Below are positions 48,949 to 62,598 of a stretch of DNA of 64,000 nucleotides, one piece after another. The translations under genes were made by a program, and so were the position numbers. Under the pieces are notes generated by a model, which did not search any database, was not told where the DNA came from, and saw only the letters and a list, made by a program, of their open reading frames with translations. The first letter of the stretch is position 1. The number at the start of each line of letters is the position of its first letter. Origin of the DNA: Mariannaea sp. PMI_226 (Eukaryota; Ascomycota; Sordariomycetes; Hypocreales; Nectriaceae); assembly GCA_024336345.1 (NCBI GenBank), contig JANFOG010000003.1, positions 1,060,501-1,124,500 of the forward strand. The letters are read 5' to 3'.

Positions 48949-51097
48949 TTATGGGGACTGCTCAATCTTGTCCTCCGCCAGCTTGGCGTGCTCGACATAC
49001 ATCACCTCGACGGGGTAAGTCTTGACATCGGCGAACTGGTGGATTTTCTTGTCCGAGGCGAACAGCTGATCCACCTCCTCCAGGGTGCGACCCTTCAGCT
49101 CAGGAATGAAGAAGTAGGCCACCACGACCATGGCGACGTTAATGGAGCCGTAGATGAATCCGATCTTGCCGCCAAGGTTGGCATAAGGAGCGTTGAGAAG
49201 GTAAGGGATGGTAAAGGAAGTCACGAAAGTGGTGAGAATTGAGATGACCGACGCCAGGAGACTAGTCTTCTCTTTGACACGGAAGGCAGAAACCTCACCC
49301 ATGATGATATAGGAGCTGTGGGAAACAGAGGTTAGCGATGGAGTCATCGAGGTGACGAACACGAACAAGGGGTAATTTTGTTTGGGGGGGAAAGATGGGG
49401 AGGCACTCACACTGGGGCCCAGGAAAGACCGAAAGAGGCTCCGAATAGCATGAATGAAGCCACCATGGTGTTCTTCTCCGCCTGGTTAGGGTGGGCAATA
49501 GTCGACATGCCAGCCACTAGGAAGAGGAAAATGGCCATGGCGGAGCCGCCAATCATCACAAGAGGACTGGATCAGAAGAGTCAGTACGTTTATCTTCAGG
49601 AGGTAGAATTCGGGGGTTTGTCTTTTTACGTACCGTCGGCCAACCTGGTCGACAAGGAACCATGTAATAAAGAGACAGAACATGGCCACAATGTTGCTGT
49701 AGACACCGAACTGGAAAGCTTGGGCCTTGAATCCCTGAAGCTGATAGAACACAACACTGTACTGGCTGGTGAACGCTTGACCGGTAATCTGCTGGCCGAA
49801 CATGGCAATGACAGCAACAAGAGTACGAAGCCTGTTCTGAGCGTTGAAGACTTCGCCCCAGGTACCCTGGCCTTCCGTTGCTTCCATGTTATGGGCTTGT
49901 CGAATGGACTCGATCTCAATCTCAATCTCGTTGTCTGTGATGTGGCTCTTTCGAAGTCGACGAAGAGACTTCTTGGCGTCATCCAGTCTTTCCTGGGAGA
50001 TGAGCCTATTGGAAAAACCATGTTAATCACTACACTTTAGAGCGGTATTGGCAGAAGATGGGCTCTAGGAAAAAAAAAAAAAAGGAATCTAGCAAGCACT
50101 GACCATCTTGGGGACTCTGGAACCAAAGGAAGTAGAAGAATGATCAAAGTAGGGCAGATAAACTGCAAGGAGACAGGAATCTGCCAGCCCTTGTCACCTT
50201 GGATGTTGTGAGTTCCAAAGGTCACCAGGGAGGCAACAAGCTGTCCCAAGTTGATCATAACCTGGAGAGTCGTGGTCATCATGCCACGAAGGACCTTTGG
50301 CGCGGTCTCACTGGCGTAAATAGGGACAACGACAATAGTCATGCCAGTCATTCCAAAGCTGATAAATCGGCCAATGGTGAACTGAGCAGATGTGGTAGCC
50401 GTGGTCTGGAGCAGGACACCACTGTACTTTGATTAGCCCACTCATTTCTAACACGGGATCCACGGATACTCGGGTCTGTTCTTACATGTAAGACAGAACG
50501 ACAAGGCAGATAATTGCCATTCTACGACCCCAGCGCTTGGCGACCCAACCGCAAGAAATGGCGCCCTGAGGGACGCAGTTAGTAAATCAACTCGAGAGAA
50601 ATGGTTTCTTCAACTTACCAAAGCCTTTCCAAAAAACGGAAGAGAGGTCATGAGAGACGACAACCACGGGGGAAGAGCGTAGATTCCAATCTTCTCGTTG
50701 TATTCACCAAACTTTTTGGTGAAACCTACAAGGACACAGAGAAGTAAGCATTGGACTTCCCATGTTGCAGGTTTTCGTTCACTGGGGCGTCAAGTGAATC
50801 TCTTGTCTTCCCTTCCTTCTCTTCTCCTTTCACTCTTATTTCTTCTTCTTATCTTACGTACTTTGCATTCCCTGAACACCACCAAAGTTGCCAACATCAT
50901 ATCCGAAGTTGAAGGCGCAAGCAGCCATGTAACTGAGAGTAGCAGAAAGAGACTCTGTCAATATATTGATCGGGGAATTCTGCAGGCAAGTGGATACTTG
51001 AGACCACTTACAACATGAGGAACGCAAGAGTTGCATTCAGCTGCTTCAGGCGCTGCCCAACGGACAGTTGGTTATGGCCGTCGTCGTGTGAAGGCAT
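48949..51097 (-). CDS. MFS sugar-porter-family transporter
   Basis: Eight exons: 51097-51012, 50932-50862, 50725-50619, 50565-50486, 50421-50104, 50005-49634, 49566-49411 and 49315-48949 (1557 nt, 518 residues). All introns are GT-AG and phases agree throughout. A 12-helix plasma-membrane proton symporter of the sugar porter family is expected. Signatures seen are FNFGYDVGNFGGVQGM in helix 1, RWGRRMAI in the helix 2-3 loop, GRFISFGMTGM, PESPRW before the central loop, the central-loop acidic/basic stretch (DNEIEIEIES), GQQITGQ in helix 7, VDQVGRR and PELKGRTLEEVDQLF after helix 12. These motifs fit hexose, disaccharide or glycoside importers; the substrate cannot be read. The gene is divergent from the arylsulfatase, sharing a 661-base promoter, which suggests co-regulation. 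A TATATATATA tract lies 91-100 bases upstream of the ATG. Confidence 0.92.
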
Positions 51098-51187
51098 TTT
51101 GAGATGGCTCGAGGTCGTCTTTCTTCGTCAATGGAACTCTGTGACTCCCTTGACAATCAAAGTCGCATGGATATGGGACATCTTGAC

Positions 51188-51197
51188 TATATATATA
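51188..51197 (-). promoter_or_regulatory. TATA tract of the transporter gene
   Basis: TATATATATA, self-complementary, 91-100 bases upstream of the transporter ATG. Confidence 0.5.
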
Positions 51198-51258
51198 CAC
51201 CCCCAGCTATGACACGATTACAAGGCTCAAATTTGCAAGCTCAGAAGTCTGGTGCTCT

Positions 51259-51274
51259 GTGGGGAGAACCCCAG
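51259..51274. promoter_or_regulatory. Paired CreA-like hexamers
   Basis: GTGGGG (51259-51264, plus) and CTGGGG (51269-51274, minus, read as CCCCAG on plus) both fit the carbon-catabolite-repressor consensus SYGGRG and lie four bases apart in inverted orientation. The consensus is short, so chance occurrence is common; the close pairing is what makes it notable. Confidence 0.4.
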
Positions 51275-51481
51275 GGGGAACCCGCATTCTAGATCTGCCT
51301 CCCATCAATAGGCGGAGGGCCGCATGACGCCAACCCGAAACCCGGCGCTAATGCCCGAACACCGATCCGAAGTGCGAAGCCCCTCCCAGACCGAAAGCCG
51401 TCAGGGGTCCATGGGTCAGCTCCGCCGAAGACCGATGTAAGACTCTGAATGAGCCCCTTCACAAGCTGTTTGGCCAACATT

Positions 51482-51501
51482 GGGTCCTGGACACTGGACC
51501 C
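51482..51501. promoter_or_regulatory. Inverted repeat GGGTCC-N8-GGACCC, candidate operator
   Basis: A perfect 6-bp inverted repeat with an 8-base spacer (TGGACACT), about 260 bases upstream of the sulfatase ATG, with CGG triplets just beyond it. The symmetry suits a dimeric regulator. No protein can be assigned from sequence. Confidence 0.4.
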
Positions 51502-51737
51502 GGTTCCCGGCCGGGGGCTGGTTTTTCTTTAAAGATTGGCGGATCCCTGACAACCTGTCACCTGGTTAGGATTGTGCATTTAACCCGTGCCACTGTCCCG
51601 GTAGATATTTAGTCTGGGTATCTCTAGACTTCCATCCTAGAGGCCAGCCAATACCAATACTTCATTTTCTTGAGTAAGGTAGCTACAGCTACACTACACT
51701 CATTTCAGAAAAAAAAAAGAAACTCCAAAGAATCTAG

Positions 51738-53685
<1,948 letters not shown>

Positions 53686-53777
53686 GCAATCATAGATAGA
53701 GTTGACACAAAAAAGAAATAATGAAAGAAAAATGAATAAAAGAAACATATTTAGATTCAGTCCAAATAGATAGATGA

Positions 53778-56159
53778 CTAGCCAACTTGGTGGTCAAAGT
53801 CGATCCAGGGAGGTAACTCTGAAAAATCCCACGTCATATAATTTGACATCTCTTCAGCAAGTTGCATGTAATTGACGTCTTCGCCGAGGTGGTAGCCATG
53901 CGCAGCGAGACCAACTTCCATACCCAGCGCCGGAACCTCTGGTGGTGGTGGCGGCTGAATGATGGGCACGCTTGCATGCGCAGTAATCGCGGGGATGATC
54001 GTCTGCTGGGTTGCGACGGGGGGCGTGTTACCTGACGGCTGAGATGCAGCGGGGCTGCTGGTCTTGAGCTGGGCCTGGACCTCGGATAGAGCCTGACGAA
54101 AATTGGCCACTTGACTCAGGTGATTTGTGTCTGCTGGACCAACGACCTCGACTTCTTGTTCTGAATCGGAAACGCCTGGTTCCTGTGTGGACCGTGGCAT
54201 CAAGTCTTGGAAGCCAAACTTGGATAGTAGAGGCAGCAGCCCAGAGACCTTGAGCGTTTTTCTGTCATTAGCAAGGTGTTGTACCGTGATTCATGTGCTG
54301 CATCAGGACTCACATAATTTCTTGCCCTTGGATTCTGCCCATATTTAGGGGTGGTAATTAGCTTCAAGTTGGCTGCGATCTGGTCTGCTGCTCTTCGTCT
54401 CTCCTCCGGCCCGTTTAGGGTTTGAGTCGTCGTGTGCACGACCTGGATCTTAGTCGCCTCGAAGGCAGAGGTAATGCAAAACTGCTCTTCTAGTGCCATG
54501 CCTCCGGTCGCGAGACCGAGCTCGACGAGTTTCGATACCTCATCCGCGTGATGCCGACATCTCTCCTGGCACTGTCTGCGGAAGCTTGGTGGGGCATTCT
54601 TGAAGAGGGTGGAAAGTGGAAATTCGAACCCCGGCAGTGAGACACGCGTCAGATCTGCCACTGCCGAGTGGTAGGCAAAGTGAAGCATGAAGACAGCTGC
54701 GAGGGTGTTGCGCTCTTTGTGCACATAGATATTCAGGTCTGTTAGCCGCAGATCGCCTGGTAATGTATCGTACCAGGACTCTACAGTGTGCAGCAGCTGG
54801 AGGTAGGTGGACTTTTCATCCCAGGGAGGAAGAGCAGACTCAGAAACGCGGTTCAGTCTGTGATCGAGTTAGGATAGAAGGGTAACGGGAGGGGGTTACG
54901 GGGAGGGGGACGCTATGCTTGATGTTCCCGCATGCTAACCTCAATATCTGTGACCGAAGCCACCCCAGGTACACCAGGTTCGCTCGCAGGTTAACTCGGA
55001 TGCGTTCCGGAAGGCTTGTGAAGGAAGATAGAGTGGCCGTCTCCTCGGGCCCAGATATTGTGCCGCAGGCGAACGCTTCCTCGGGCGATGGAAGGGGAAT
55101 CTGAGGTACATCGTCTCTCCAATTCAGATTCTTGTCAACTCCGGAACCAATTTGGGCGTCGAGAAGGTAGCATGCCCAGAGCAGCCTTCGCGAGGACTCT
55201 ACCTCTATGGCTTCTGGCGAGGCCAAAGTTGGCTCCATTGTCTTTGGAACGTCAAGCTCGAGGAGCCTGAGGACACGAGCTGCTGAGCCAACCAGCAGAA
55301 ACCCCCAGGCATTTCGGCCACTCATCGCTGCATATTCCGCAATCAGCACCATGGCCTATTTTTTTTCCGAATGTGAGTGAAGGCGCCTTTCATTTATTTA
55401 TTGGTTTGTCATTGGCTTACCATGGCACTCCTGAGAGTCGGGGTGGCAAGATCGAGGAGAACCGCATTCCTAGCGTTCGTTGCCCATAATTCCCCTGGTA
55501 TTTGCCCGTTGGCGAGATGGTGGCGGAGGTTATCAGCAATGTCTTTTGTATGTATGAACGCTCCAAACGCACACACGATCTGTACGAGAGGCTCTCCAAA
55601 CTCTTCAATGAGTCTTCCCTGGTCCAGTGCGTGGATGAATGAGGGTTTGTGGATGAATCCCAAGCAACGGAGGGGATAAATGCGATCGAAAAATATGTTG
55701 ATTAACATTAGCAAATTCTCTGGATCCTCGGGAAGTCGATCATCAAAGAGCCAGGCGTAGGACCCTACGGGCACCGAAGTGTAAGTGCAGCGCTGCTTTC
55801 GGAGTCGACAGCGACGACATGACGGTTGTAAGCGGTCGCATTTAACCTTCATTCGGCGGCATGAGTTGCATGAGCCGACCCGACGCTTCTCTATGCTTGA
55901 TTCTCTATATATCCTCTCCACCGCGAGTTCCCCGCCTGTGGAGGTGTCATACCCGGGGCACCTAACGCCGAGTTTCCGACAACTGTTGCACTCTGGCAGT
56001 TCTTTACCACATTTCACTTTTCGGGAACGGCACACGAGGCAAGCTGATGCATGTTATTGTCAAGATACAGAGTGAAATGGAGTGGGTGATGGGGGAAGGG
56101 AGGGGGGGTCACTAACCAGATCGATTCTGTCCAGCAACAGAGGACGCTTGGTCCGACAT
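53778..56159 (-). CDS. Transcription factor with two tandem Zn2Cys6 clusters
   Basis: Five exons, 56159-56117, 56043-55421, 55355-54940, 54857-54314 and 54248-53778 (2097 nt, 698 residues). The first cluster is C16-x2-C19-x6-C26-x6-C33-x2-C36-x6-C43. The second is C73-x2-C76-x6-C83-x6-C90-x2-C93-x6-C100. Each is a complete binuclear zinc domain with its basic segment (RSRKVK and RRMKVK), linked by 29 residues. Usual fungal regulators have one. A fungal-specific regulatory domain follows (about 120-500; for example SSRRLLWACYLLDAQIG), then an acidic and Pro/Gln-rich C-terminus ending MTWDFSELPPWIDFDHQVG, typical of an activation region. The first short exon restores MSDQASSVAGQNRSACLVC; without it Cys16 is split off and a GTG-started model would look truncated. 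It probably controls the flanking transporter, sulfatase and beta-glucosidase genes (inferred from position). Confidence 0.88.
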
Positions 56160-56467
56160 TTCTGTTCCTACAAAGTAACTGGAGGCCCAAACTGGTAAAG
56201 GTGGTCGAAGACATCACCCATTATGGACACGAAAGCTCAGAAAGCGAGTGTAACTGAGGGATGGGGCCGCCCTGAGTGAGCCCAGCGGGGGACAAGTTGA
56301 CTTGATATGAAGGTGTCTGAGTTTCAATGCCGGTGTGGAGAAATTCATTGGATCCACGGATGGATGCCTTGAATAGCTAGTTTAAATGCTACTGCGCGCT
56401 GGGTTTAGCGTCTCTTAGCCCAATGGAACACCATGGGGTACCCATCTGCACCCCCCCATTGACTCTG

Positions 56468-56745
56468 TTTTTTTTTTTTTTTTTTTTTTTAGCGTGGTTG
56501 GTTCTGAATATTGCACTGTAATCCCTTTTTCCAGGGCTTGGATGGCAGCCAACACTGCCGACCTAAGCACTTTAAAAAAAATATCCGTCCAGCTCTCTGC
56601 CATTTTGCTGATGGATAGTCCACCAACTTTAAGTGCTATGTAAGATTTAATAGGATTTTTGCTTTGTCTAAGCTCTTTGATGTGGTTATGATTCACCTCT
56701 GCATCCCTTGCGTTGATACATATATCCGCCTATGCAAGGTTTTTT
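56468..56745 (-). mobile_element. Possible poly-A-tailed transposon relic
   Basis: On the minus strand, a coding-like stretch (ICINARDAEVNHNHIKEL, then KNPIKSYIALKVGG and further) has protein-like composition. It ends about 50 codons later directly in a 23-base A-run (56490-56468). A coding fragment running into poly-A is what a truncated retroposed copy looks like. The phrase R-x-AEVN with a following N and L loosely recalls PIF1-type helicases carried by some mobile elements, but the match is too weak to name a family. No terminal repeats or clear target duplication are seen. Confidence 0.35.
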
Positions 56746-56872
56746 TCGTTGTTAGCTGGGAATCGCTTCCACCAAGGCAAGCATGGCGCACATAACCCAA
56801 GCCCGAGCTGGGGAGAGAGGGACAGGGGCTCGCCGACTGTCAAGCATAAAAGCCGCTCGCAGTTTGCCCCAT

Positions 56873-56900
56873 ACAGAGGAGAAGCTACAGAGGAGAAGCT
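56873..56900. repeat. 14-bp tandem duplication (ACAGAGGAGAAGCT)
   Basis: Two perfect adjacent copies plus a short partial third, in noncoding DNA. Confidence 0.85.
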
Positions 56901-57496
56901 ACAGAGTAGTTGTACCCACCGCGACAAATCAGTACGGCTTGGAATAAACCACTAATTTGCCTTCTGAGGCCTGGTCTGACAGACACGACGGTGGGGGAGC
57001 ATTGTGGTGGAAGCTTGAACACTTCAAAACTTGAAGATGGTGTTGGCCACTATTCCTAGCTTTATAATGGCAATGGCTTAATTCTTTTGCCGGAGATATG
57101 GACCGTTCATTAATGACATGCTATTTTGACAGAGATTACCCTGCCTGAACCTGGTTTATCAAGTTACAATGCGACGCAATGAACAAACATCAACTGTGGT
57201 GCTGGCGCATCGCGCATTGGCATTCATGGATTTCTCAACACGGGCCCTCGGTATCCAGTTTGACTATAACGCCATTGACGCCCTGAATTGCGAATTTGGA
57301 ACTGAGAACGCTCTCTTCTTTCGCCTACAGGGATACATTGAAAAGCCTTGGATAATTTCCAAACTGCTCTCTAATTATCTCACTATTAAACAAGCCCTAT
57401 CTAGACCCATCATGCCATGAAATCGCTTATCTGAGGAATCACCGCGCCATCCGTTCTGTTCATTCGTTTATGATTTCATTTTCAAATGATAAATTT

Positions 57497-60194
57497 TTAT
57501 AGCCCAGACCACCAGTAGGTTTCGGGGATTTTGAAAGCGGTTGTCTGTACCGTAGATTGATTCACGGCACTCGAGTTACTCACAATGATCTCGTACTCGC
57601 CCGCTTCCACAATCCACTGATCTCTCTCCTCGTCCCAGAAGCCAGCCGCATACTTGGCTTCAAGCTCGACAGTCACTTGGGCGCTCTCACTCGCTTCCAG
57701 TTCCACTTTACTGAAGCCTCTGAGCTCCTTACGGGGCCGGTTTACCTTGGCCACCTGCTTGGGAGCGACGTAAACCTGGACTACTTCGGCGCCCTTGACG
57801 GATCCGGTATTCTTGACAGTGACTTGAACTGTGACCCTCTGGTTTTCTTTCATACCCGTCTGCGAAGATGAACTCACGAGATTGGAGAACTCGAAAGTTG
57901 TGTAGCTCAGGCCGTGGCCGAAGGGGAAAAGGACTTCACGGTCTGCAAATTCATAGTAGCGGTAGCCGACGTAGATATCCTCGCCATACAGCGTGCGGCC
58001 AGCTTCAGTGCGGAAATTAAGGAAAGCTGGGTTGTCCTGCAAGCGTTTGGGGAACGATAAGCTGAGCTTTCCGGACGGGTTGGCATCGCCAAACAGCACG
58101 TCAGCAATGATGTTCCCAGTCTCGTTACCACTGTACCACGCCTGCACAAGGCCAGCGATCTTATCAACCCAGGGCATGTTGACTGGAGTTCCACTTTGCA
58201 TGACCACGACGGTGTTGGGGTTTTCCCCCGCCACTGCTGCAATCAGGTCGTCCATGGGAATAGGCAGATCCATGACTGAGCGGTCGTGACCTTCAGTCTC
58301 CCAATCAGCATTGAGGCCGGCGCAGATGATAACCTGCTCGGCATCCTTAGCTAGGACAACCGCACGGGTAATCTCCTCAGCAGGATCGATTACCGGGCAC
58401 CCTCCGAAACGAACGGAGCCACCGCCGAACTGGATACCGGGAAGCTTGCAAGTCGCACCGCTGCCAAACTCGACCCTGACGCGGTACGTCTCCCCTTTTT
58501 TGACGTCCAAGAAGCCCTTTTCCTCAGCGGTAGCTTTACCGAAAAACGCTTGCCCTGGTCGCTGTGTGGTCTCGTTGTCGACGATGAGTTTGTCGTTGAC
58601 GAAGAGTTTGGCGGTACCCCATACTACTAGACCAAGCTCCCACTTGCCGTCGGCCTCGGCGACGAATTCGCCCTCAAAGTCTGCGTACCATACGTCCGCC
58701 TTGATTTTTTCGTTCACATAATCCACAAAGTGAATATCCGTCTTGAGCACGTCTATCGAATCAACCTTCTCGCGGTTGACGGCTGAAGGTGGCTCGCCGT
58801 ACACGGTCATCGTCACACCCGGCTTGCCAGAGTTGTTTCTTAGTTGATATCCAAGGAGTGGGAGCATTTTGTGAGAGTAGGAGCCGACGGTGTAAGCCGG
58901 AGGGTTGGTCAGCTTGTCACTGATACCTTCAAAGGGCGTCACAGCATAGTACGACGTCAACGCTGCAGAGCCACCACCATGATACGTAGCGACCTTGGCG
59001 TTGGGGCCAATGATGACAGTCTAGACGAGGCGTTCTTGTCAGCTTTCTATCTCGACTTCTCCTTTATGTTTGGGTTTCAGCTTCTAATTACCTTCTTCTC
59101 TTTGTCCAGGGGCAGCACATTTCTCTCGTTCTTCAACAAGACAGTACCTTCAACTCCAAGCTTTCGAAGTAGGGCGGCCGTCTCAGGAGTGTCATTAGTA
59201 GATTCGGGAGCATTTTCCGGGATGTCGGACGCGGCACACTTCTTTACAAGTTTGAGCACGTTCTGGACTCGTTCATCCAGCACAGTTTGCGTAACGTTGT
59301 TTGTTGTCACCATGAACTTGAGAGCCTCACCTCGGAGCCAGGTAGGCCCCGGCATCTCTATGTCAAGCCCAGCGTTCACGGCTGGCGCTGTGCTGTATGT
59401 CCCGTGCCAGTCACTCATGACCAGACCATTCCACCCCCACTCCTTTCGCAACATGTCATCCAGAAGCTTGGGGCTTTCGCTGCAGTATGTCCCGTTCACG
59501 CCATTGTAAGAAGTCATGAAAGCCGCTGGCTGGGGGTTCGAGTCCCGAACGGCCAGTTGGAATGGCATAGCGTATATCTCGCGTAATGCCCGCTCTGTGA
59601 CAATGCTCTGAACCGCATTTCGCTTGTGTTCTTGGTCATTGCATACGAAGTGTTTCACCGTTGCTTGAACACCAGTGCTTTGAATGCCGTTGACAATTGC
59701 AGCAGCTCCGAGTCCAGCTAACACGGGATCTTCACCGAGAGACTCAAAGCCACGACCTCCAAGGGGAGACCGCTGCATATTGATGGTAGGGCCCAGGATC
59801 ACATGGGCGCCCTTCGCCTTGGCCTCTTCGCCCATCTTCTGGCCAGCTTCCTGAAGGAGGGGCAGGTTGAATGTAGATCCAAGGGCAGTGCCACATGGGA
59901 AACATGCAGCCGGAGGGCTATTGAAAAATTTGGTGCCGCGGACGCCATTAGGGCCGTCAGAGAAGCGGAGCGAGGGAACTCCATGCTCCGGGAAAGCTTT
60001 TGTGTGCCAAAAGTCGACTCCTGAGAGTTATGGAAAGTTAGTCGATGTTCCCAAATACGTGCCTGTATAGTAGCTAAGAACCTGGAGATGTCGTGGGCAC
60101 GGAGCTTGAAAGGGGGCATCTTACCAGCCAGGAGGTCGACTTTTTCCGAATTGGAGAGCTTCTTGATGATTTCTTCGACGTTTATGTCCGCCAT
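57497..60194 (-). CDS. GH3 beta-glucosidase with PA14 insertion, no signal peptide
   Basis: Three exons, 60194-60125, 60020-59092 and 59020-57497 (2523 nt, 840 residues). It hydrolyses terminal beta-D-glucosides with retention. Domain order is an N-terminal TIM barrel, an alpha/beta sandwich interrupted by a PA14 domain (about 390-545, starting near [12 protein letters not shown]), and a C-terminal fibronectin III-like domain (about 740-835). Diagnostic segments are [12 protein letters not shown] (K146-H147) and VMSDWHGT with the nucleophile Asp227. The acid/base is not obvious from motif reading. The length matches fungal GH3-PA14 beta-glucosidases. The start [14 protein letters not shown] is charged and amphipathic with no signal peptide, so the enzyme is predicted intracellular. 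A CTGGGG CreA-like hexamer (60394-60399) and TATATA (60421-60426) lie upstream. Together with the transporter and sulfatase it could process an imported glycoside. Confidence 0.94.
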
Positions 60195-62598
60195 GACTGA
60201 GAATTCAGGCACCTGCTAAGTGGAAGGTGGGCAAGGAAGGGCTACACACTTCAAGTGAGATAGACACATCAAAATAAAATAAATTTTCTCGTCAAGGGTC
60301 TTAAGTTGGAGAAAGGAGGCAACTAAAAAAGAGGGAGTTTGGACATAATGGGGAACGGAAGAGAGTCACAACCAAAGTCTGACTTGTCTTCCGCTGGGGG
60401 GAGGTGGATGCAATGGCCAAATATATACTCTCCGGGAGAACATTTAAGATCCAATGAGAAGAGAGAAAGTATTAGCAAGAAACTGGGCCTACCAATCAAC
60501 CACATCATTATCGTATCCATTCAGCAAAAGAAAACGCACTGAATCTGCATGGCAAACTGGTTGTTGACCGCATTGTGATGGATGATCGTGGGGAAGTTAT
60601 GGGGGGGATCGGTCTTCGGATGCTCAGCATCGGCTATCGGTGTGGGGTAGTCCCGTAGACCAGATGAAGCAAAGGATGGAGAAAATCTAGAGATCTGCAG
60701 AATCCATGCCTAATAGCCTCATAGCCTCCTCCGCATAAGAAGATCTGGCTGCCGATGTTTGACCGGGGGAGTCGGAAGCGATTCCTGCTCAATTTTTGAG
60801 ACTTTCGTTTTGGATCCCACGGTGCTTACTATTAGCCGAGCAGCCAGATTGTGGTCCAATTGGAGAGTGGTGAGCACAGACTCACACTGAGCGGCCATTT
60901 ATTAGTCTAACCTGTAATCTGTATAATATATAATATCGGGGATTGCGCTTTTAGCCATCCAGGACCTTCCTTTTTTTTTTTTTTCCGCTTTGGGTTTGCA
61001 AACAGACAAGCCAACTGCAGCAATCCTGGGCAGTCAACATTCTATTTTGCGAGATGGAATTTGCGTGGGGGCTATGGCTGCGCGTGGGGTGGCAGACAAG
61101 TATACCACCAAAGCCATGTTCAACTTCCTTTCAGGACTGCTAAATCTTTCAGTCATGGCCGTCCCTGAACCCTCATCAACTAGCTTAGTTCACTCGAACC
61201 CAGGGCATTGAACCCCCAAGGTCTACCCATCCACCTTGTTCTCGGATGCTGATATATATATATATACATGTTGTATGTGACAAATCGTGTTACGTGTGAC
61301 TCATGCACAGATGCAAAACACAGAATAACATATAATCGAAATAAAGAGGCACAGGCGAGATATTCTAACACCAACCTGGAATATCAATTTCCAATCCGGG
61401 TTCTGAGGCAACTTGTCCCGAAAGGATGCTTACTATTCGAGTACTGCCACTTTCGACCGTCGGTGTATTATTGAGAAAACTCCGTGCGGAGTAGTGCTGA
61501 CTCGCATGGTCGAAGTAATCCTGAAAAAGAAATTAAAAAGTCCCCAATTTGAATAGTCCCAAAGTACCTAAGCTTACCTAGAGGGAAGAAAGAACAGAAG
61601 AGAATGCTGCTCAATGAAGAGGCTTCATTGTGTTCTTAGTTATGAGGCTGTTCCAGTAGGTCATCTTTGAGAATATTGTTGACTTGACCATTCCATGTAA
61701 TGCATTGCCAAGATCCTCCTTGTCTACTACATAGCTTGGCAGGATGATCCACTCTTGTAGCCCCAGTAGAGTGGATACCTTATTTTAAGAATGCTGATAT
61801 AGATCTTAGTAGATGACTACCTCTAGGCGTGATAAATTCAATGGAAGTAAGCTAATTCTTACTCGCCTTTCAAGATTTTCTTGCTCATGGATACAGCTTC
61901 CCGGCCATTGCTTCTAGAGAAAATAATTCTTACGTCTTTGCAATACGTATACCATATTTCCATTTTTGTTTTGTAAGGTCTTATAGAATGATAAGAGCAG
62001 TCTGTCTCTAGAGAACCAAATCTGAAAAGTCAATCAGTTCGCCATATAGGGTAGCATATTTCACCGTGTTAACCGTAAATTCTATCCGGATGGAAAGGTG
62101 TCAATTCCTCTAGCTAGCACGGGATTTCCTTAAGGAAACAGCCCCTATTTCCTCGGGCCGGCTGTAGGTCCGGCTTCCTAATCTGCTCACGCACCGCCGG
62201 TTGATTATCTCAAGAATGGGCTGGTTACGCAAATACAACTGAGTGAATAGCCACTCTGAATGAACGTAGTTAAGCTGATCATCGGCTATAGAAGACCCAA
62301 GATCTCTTGGCTATTAATCAGACGGCTACGACATTGGTCTCGAGAATTTTCTTTTACTCAAGACATGTTTGACGTCGTCGATTGACAGTCATATTCTAAC
62401 GCGCTCATTTCAAGAGTAGAAGGGAAAGATCATTTATTCAAGGCCATATTGATAGAATTTCATATTACACTTCATTGAGCGATAATCCACCTTTGACTCC
62501 ATTACCAGAGCCCATGACATCAGTTCAACTCATGTTACCCCATCCGAAGAAAAGCAAAGTGCAAATAAGCTCATGCTTCATACATCATGTCGACGTTA
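60195..62598. other. 2.4 kb intergenic region
   Basis: Holds the beta-glucosidase promoter (60195 to about 60450: TATATA at 60421-60426, CTGGGG at 60394-60399) and the 3' flank of the minus-strand secreted-protein gene. Between about 60900 and 62500 the sequence is AT-rich, with a T-run (about 60971-60984) and a TA repeat (about 61254-61265). No gene found. Confidence 0.45.

Larger units (their letters stand above)
56160..57496. other. Intergenic region upstream of the regulator gene
   Basis: Carries the promoter of the minus-strand regulator, a poly-T run with an adjacent repeat-like fragment (56468-56745), a 14-bp tandem duplication (56873-56900) and the 3' flank of the minus-strand beta-glucosidase. 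A short open frame at 57169-57420 has no recognisable content. Confidence 0.45.

Noticed and set aside
57169..57420. 83-codon plus-strand open frame near the beta-glucosidase 3' end
   Set aside because: Balanced composition but no motif and no conserved neighbours; the length is within chance for this stretch.
59521..59545. B-box-like GGTTCGAGTCC inside the beta-glucosidase
   Set aside because: It lies within a well-supported coding exon and has no A box or acceptor stem partner.
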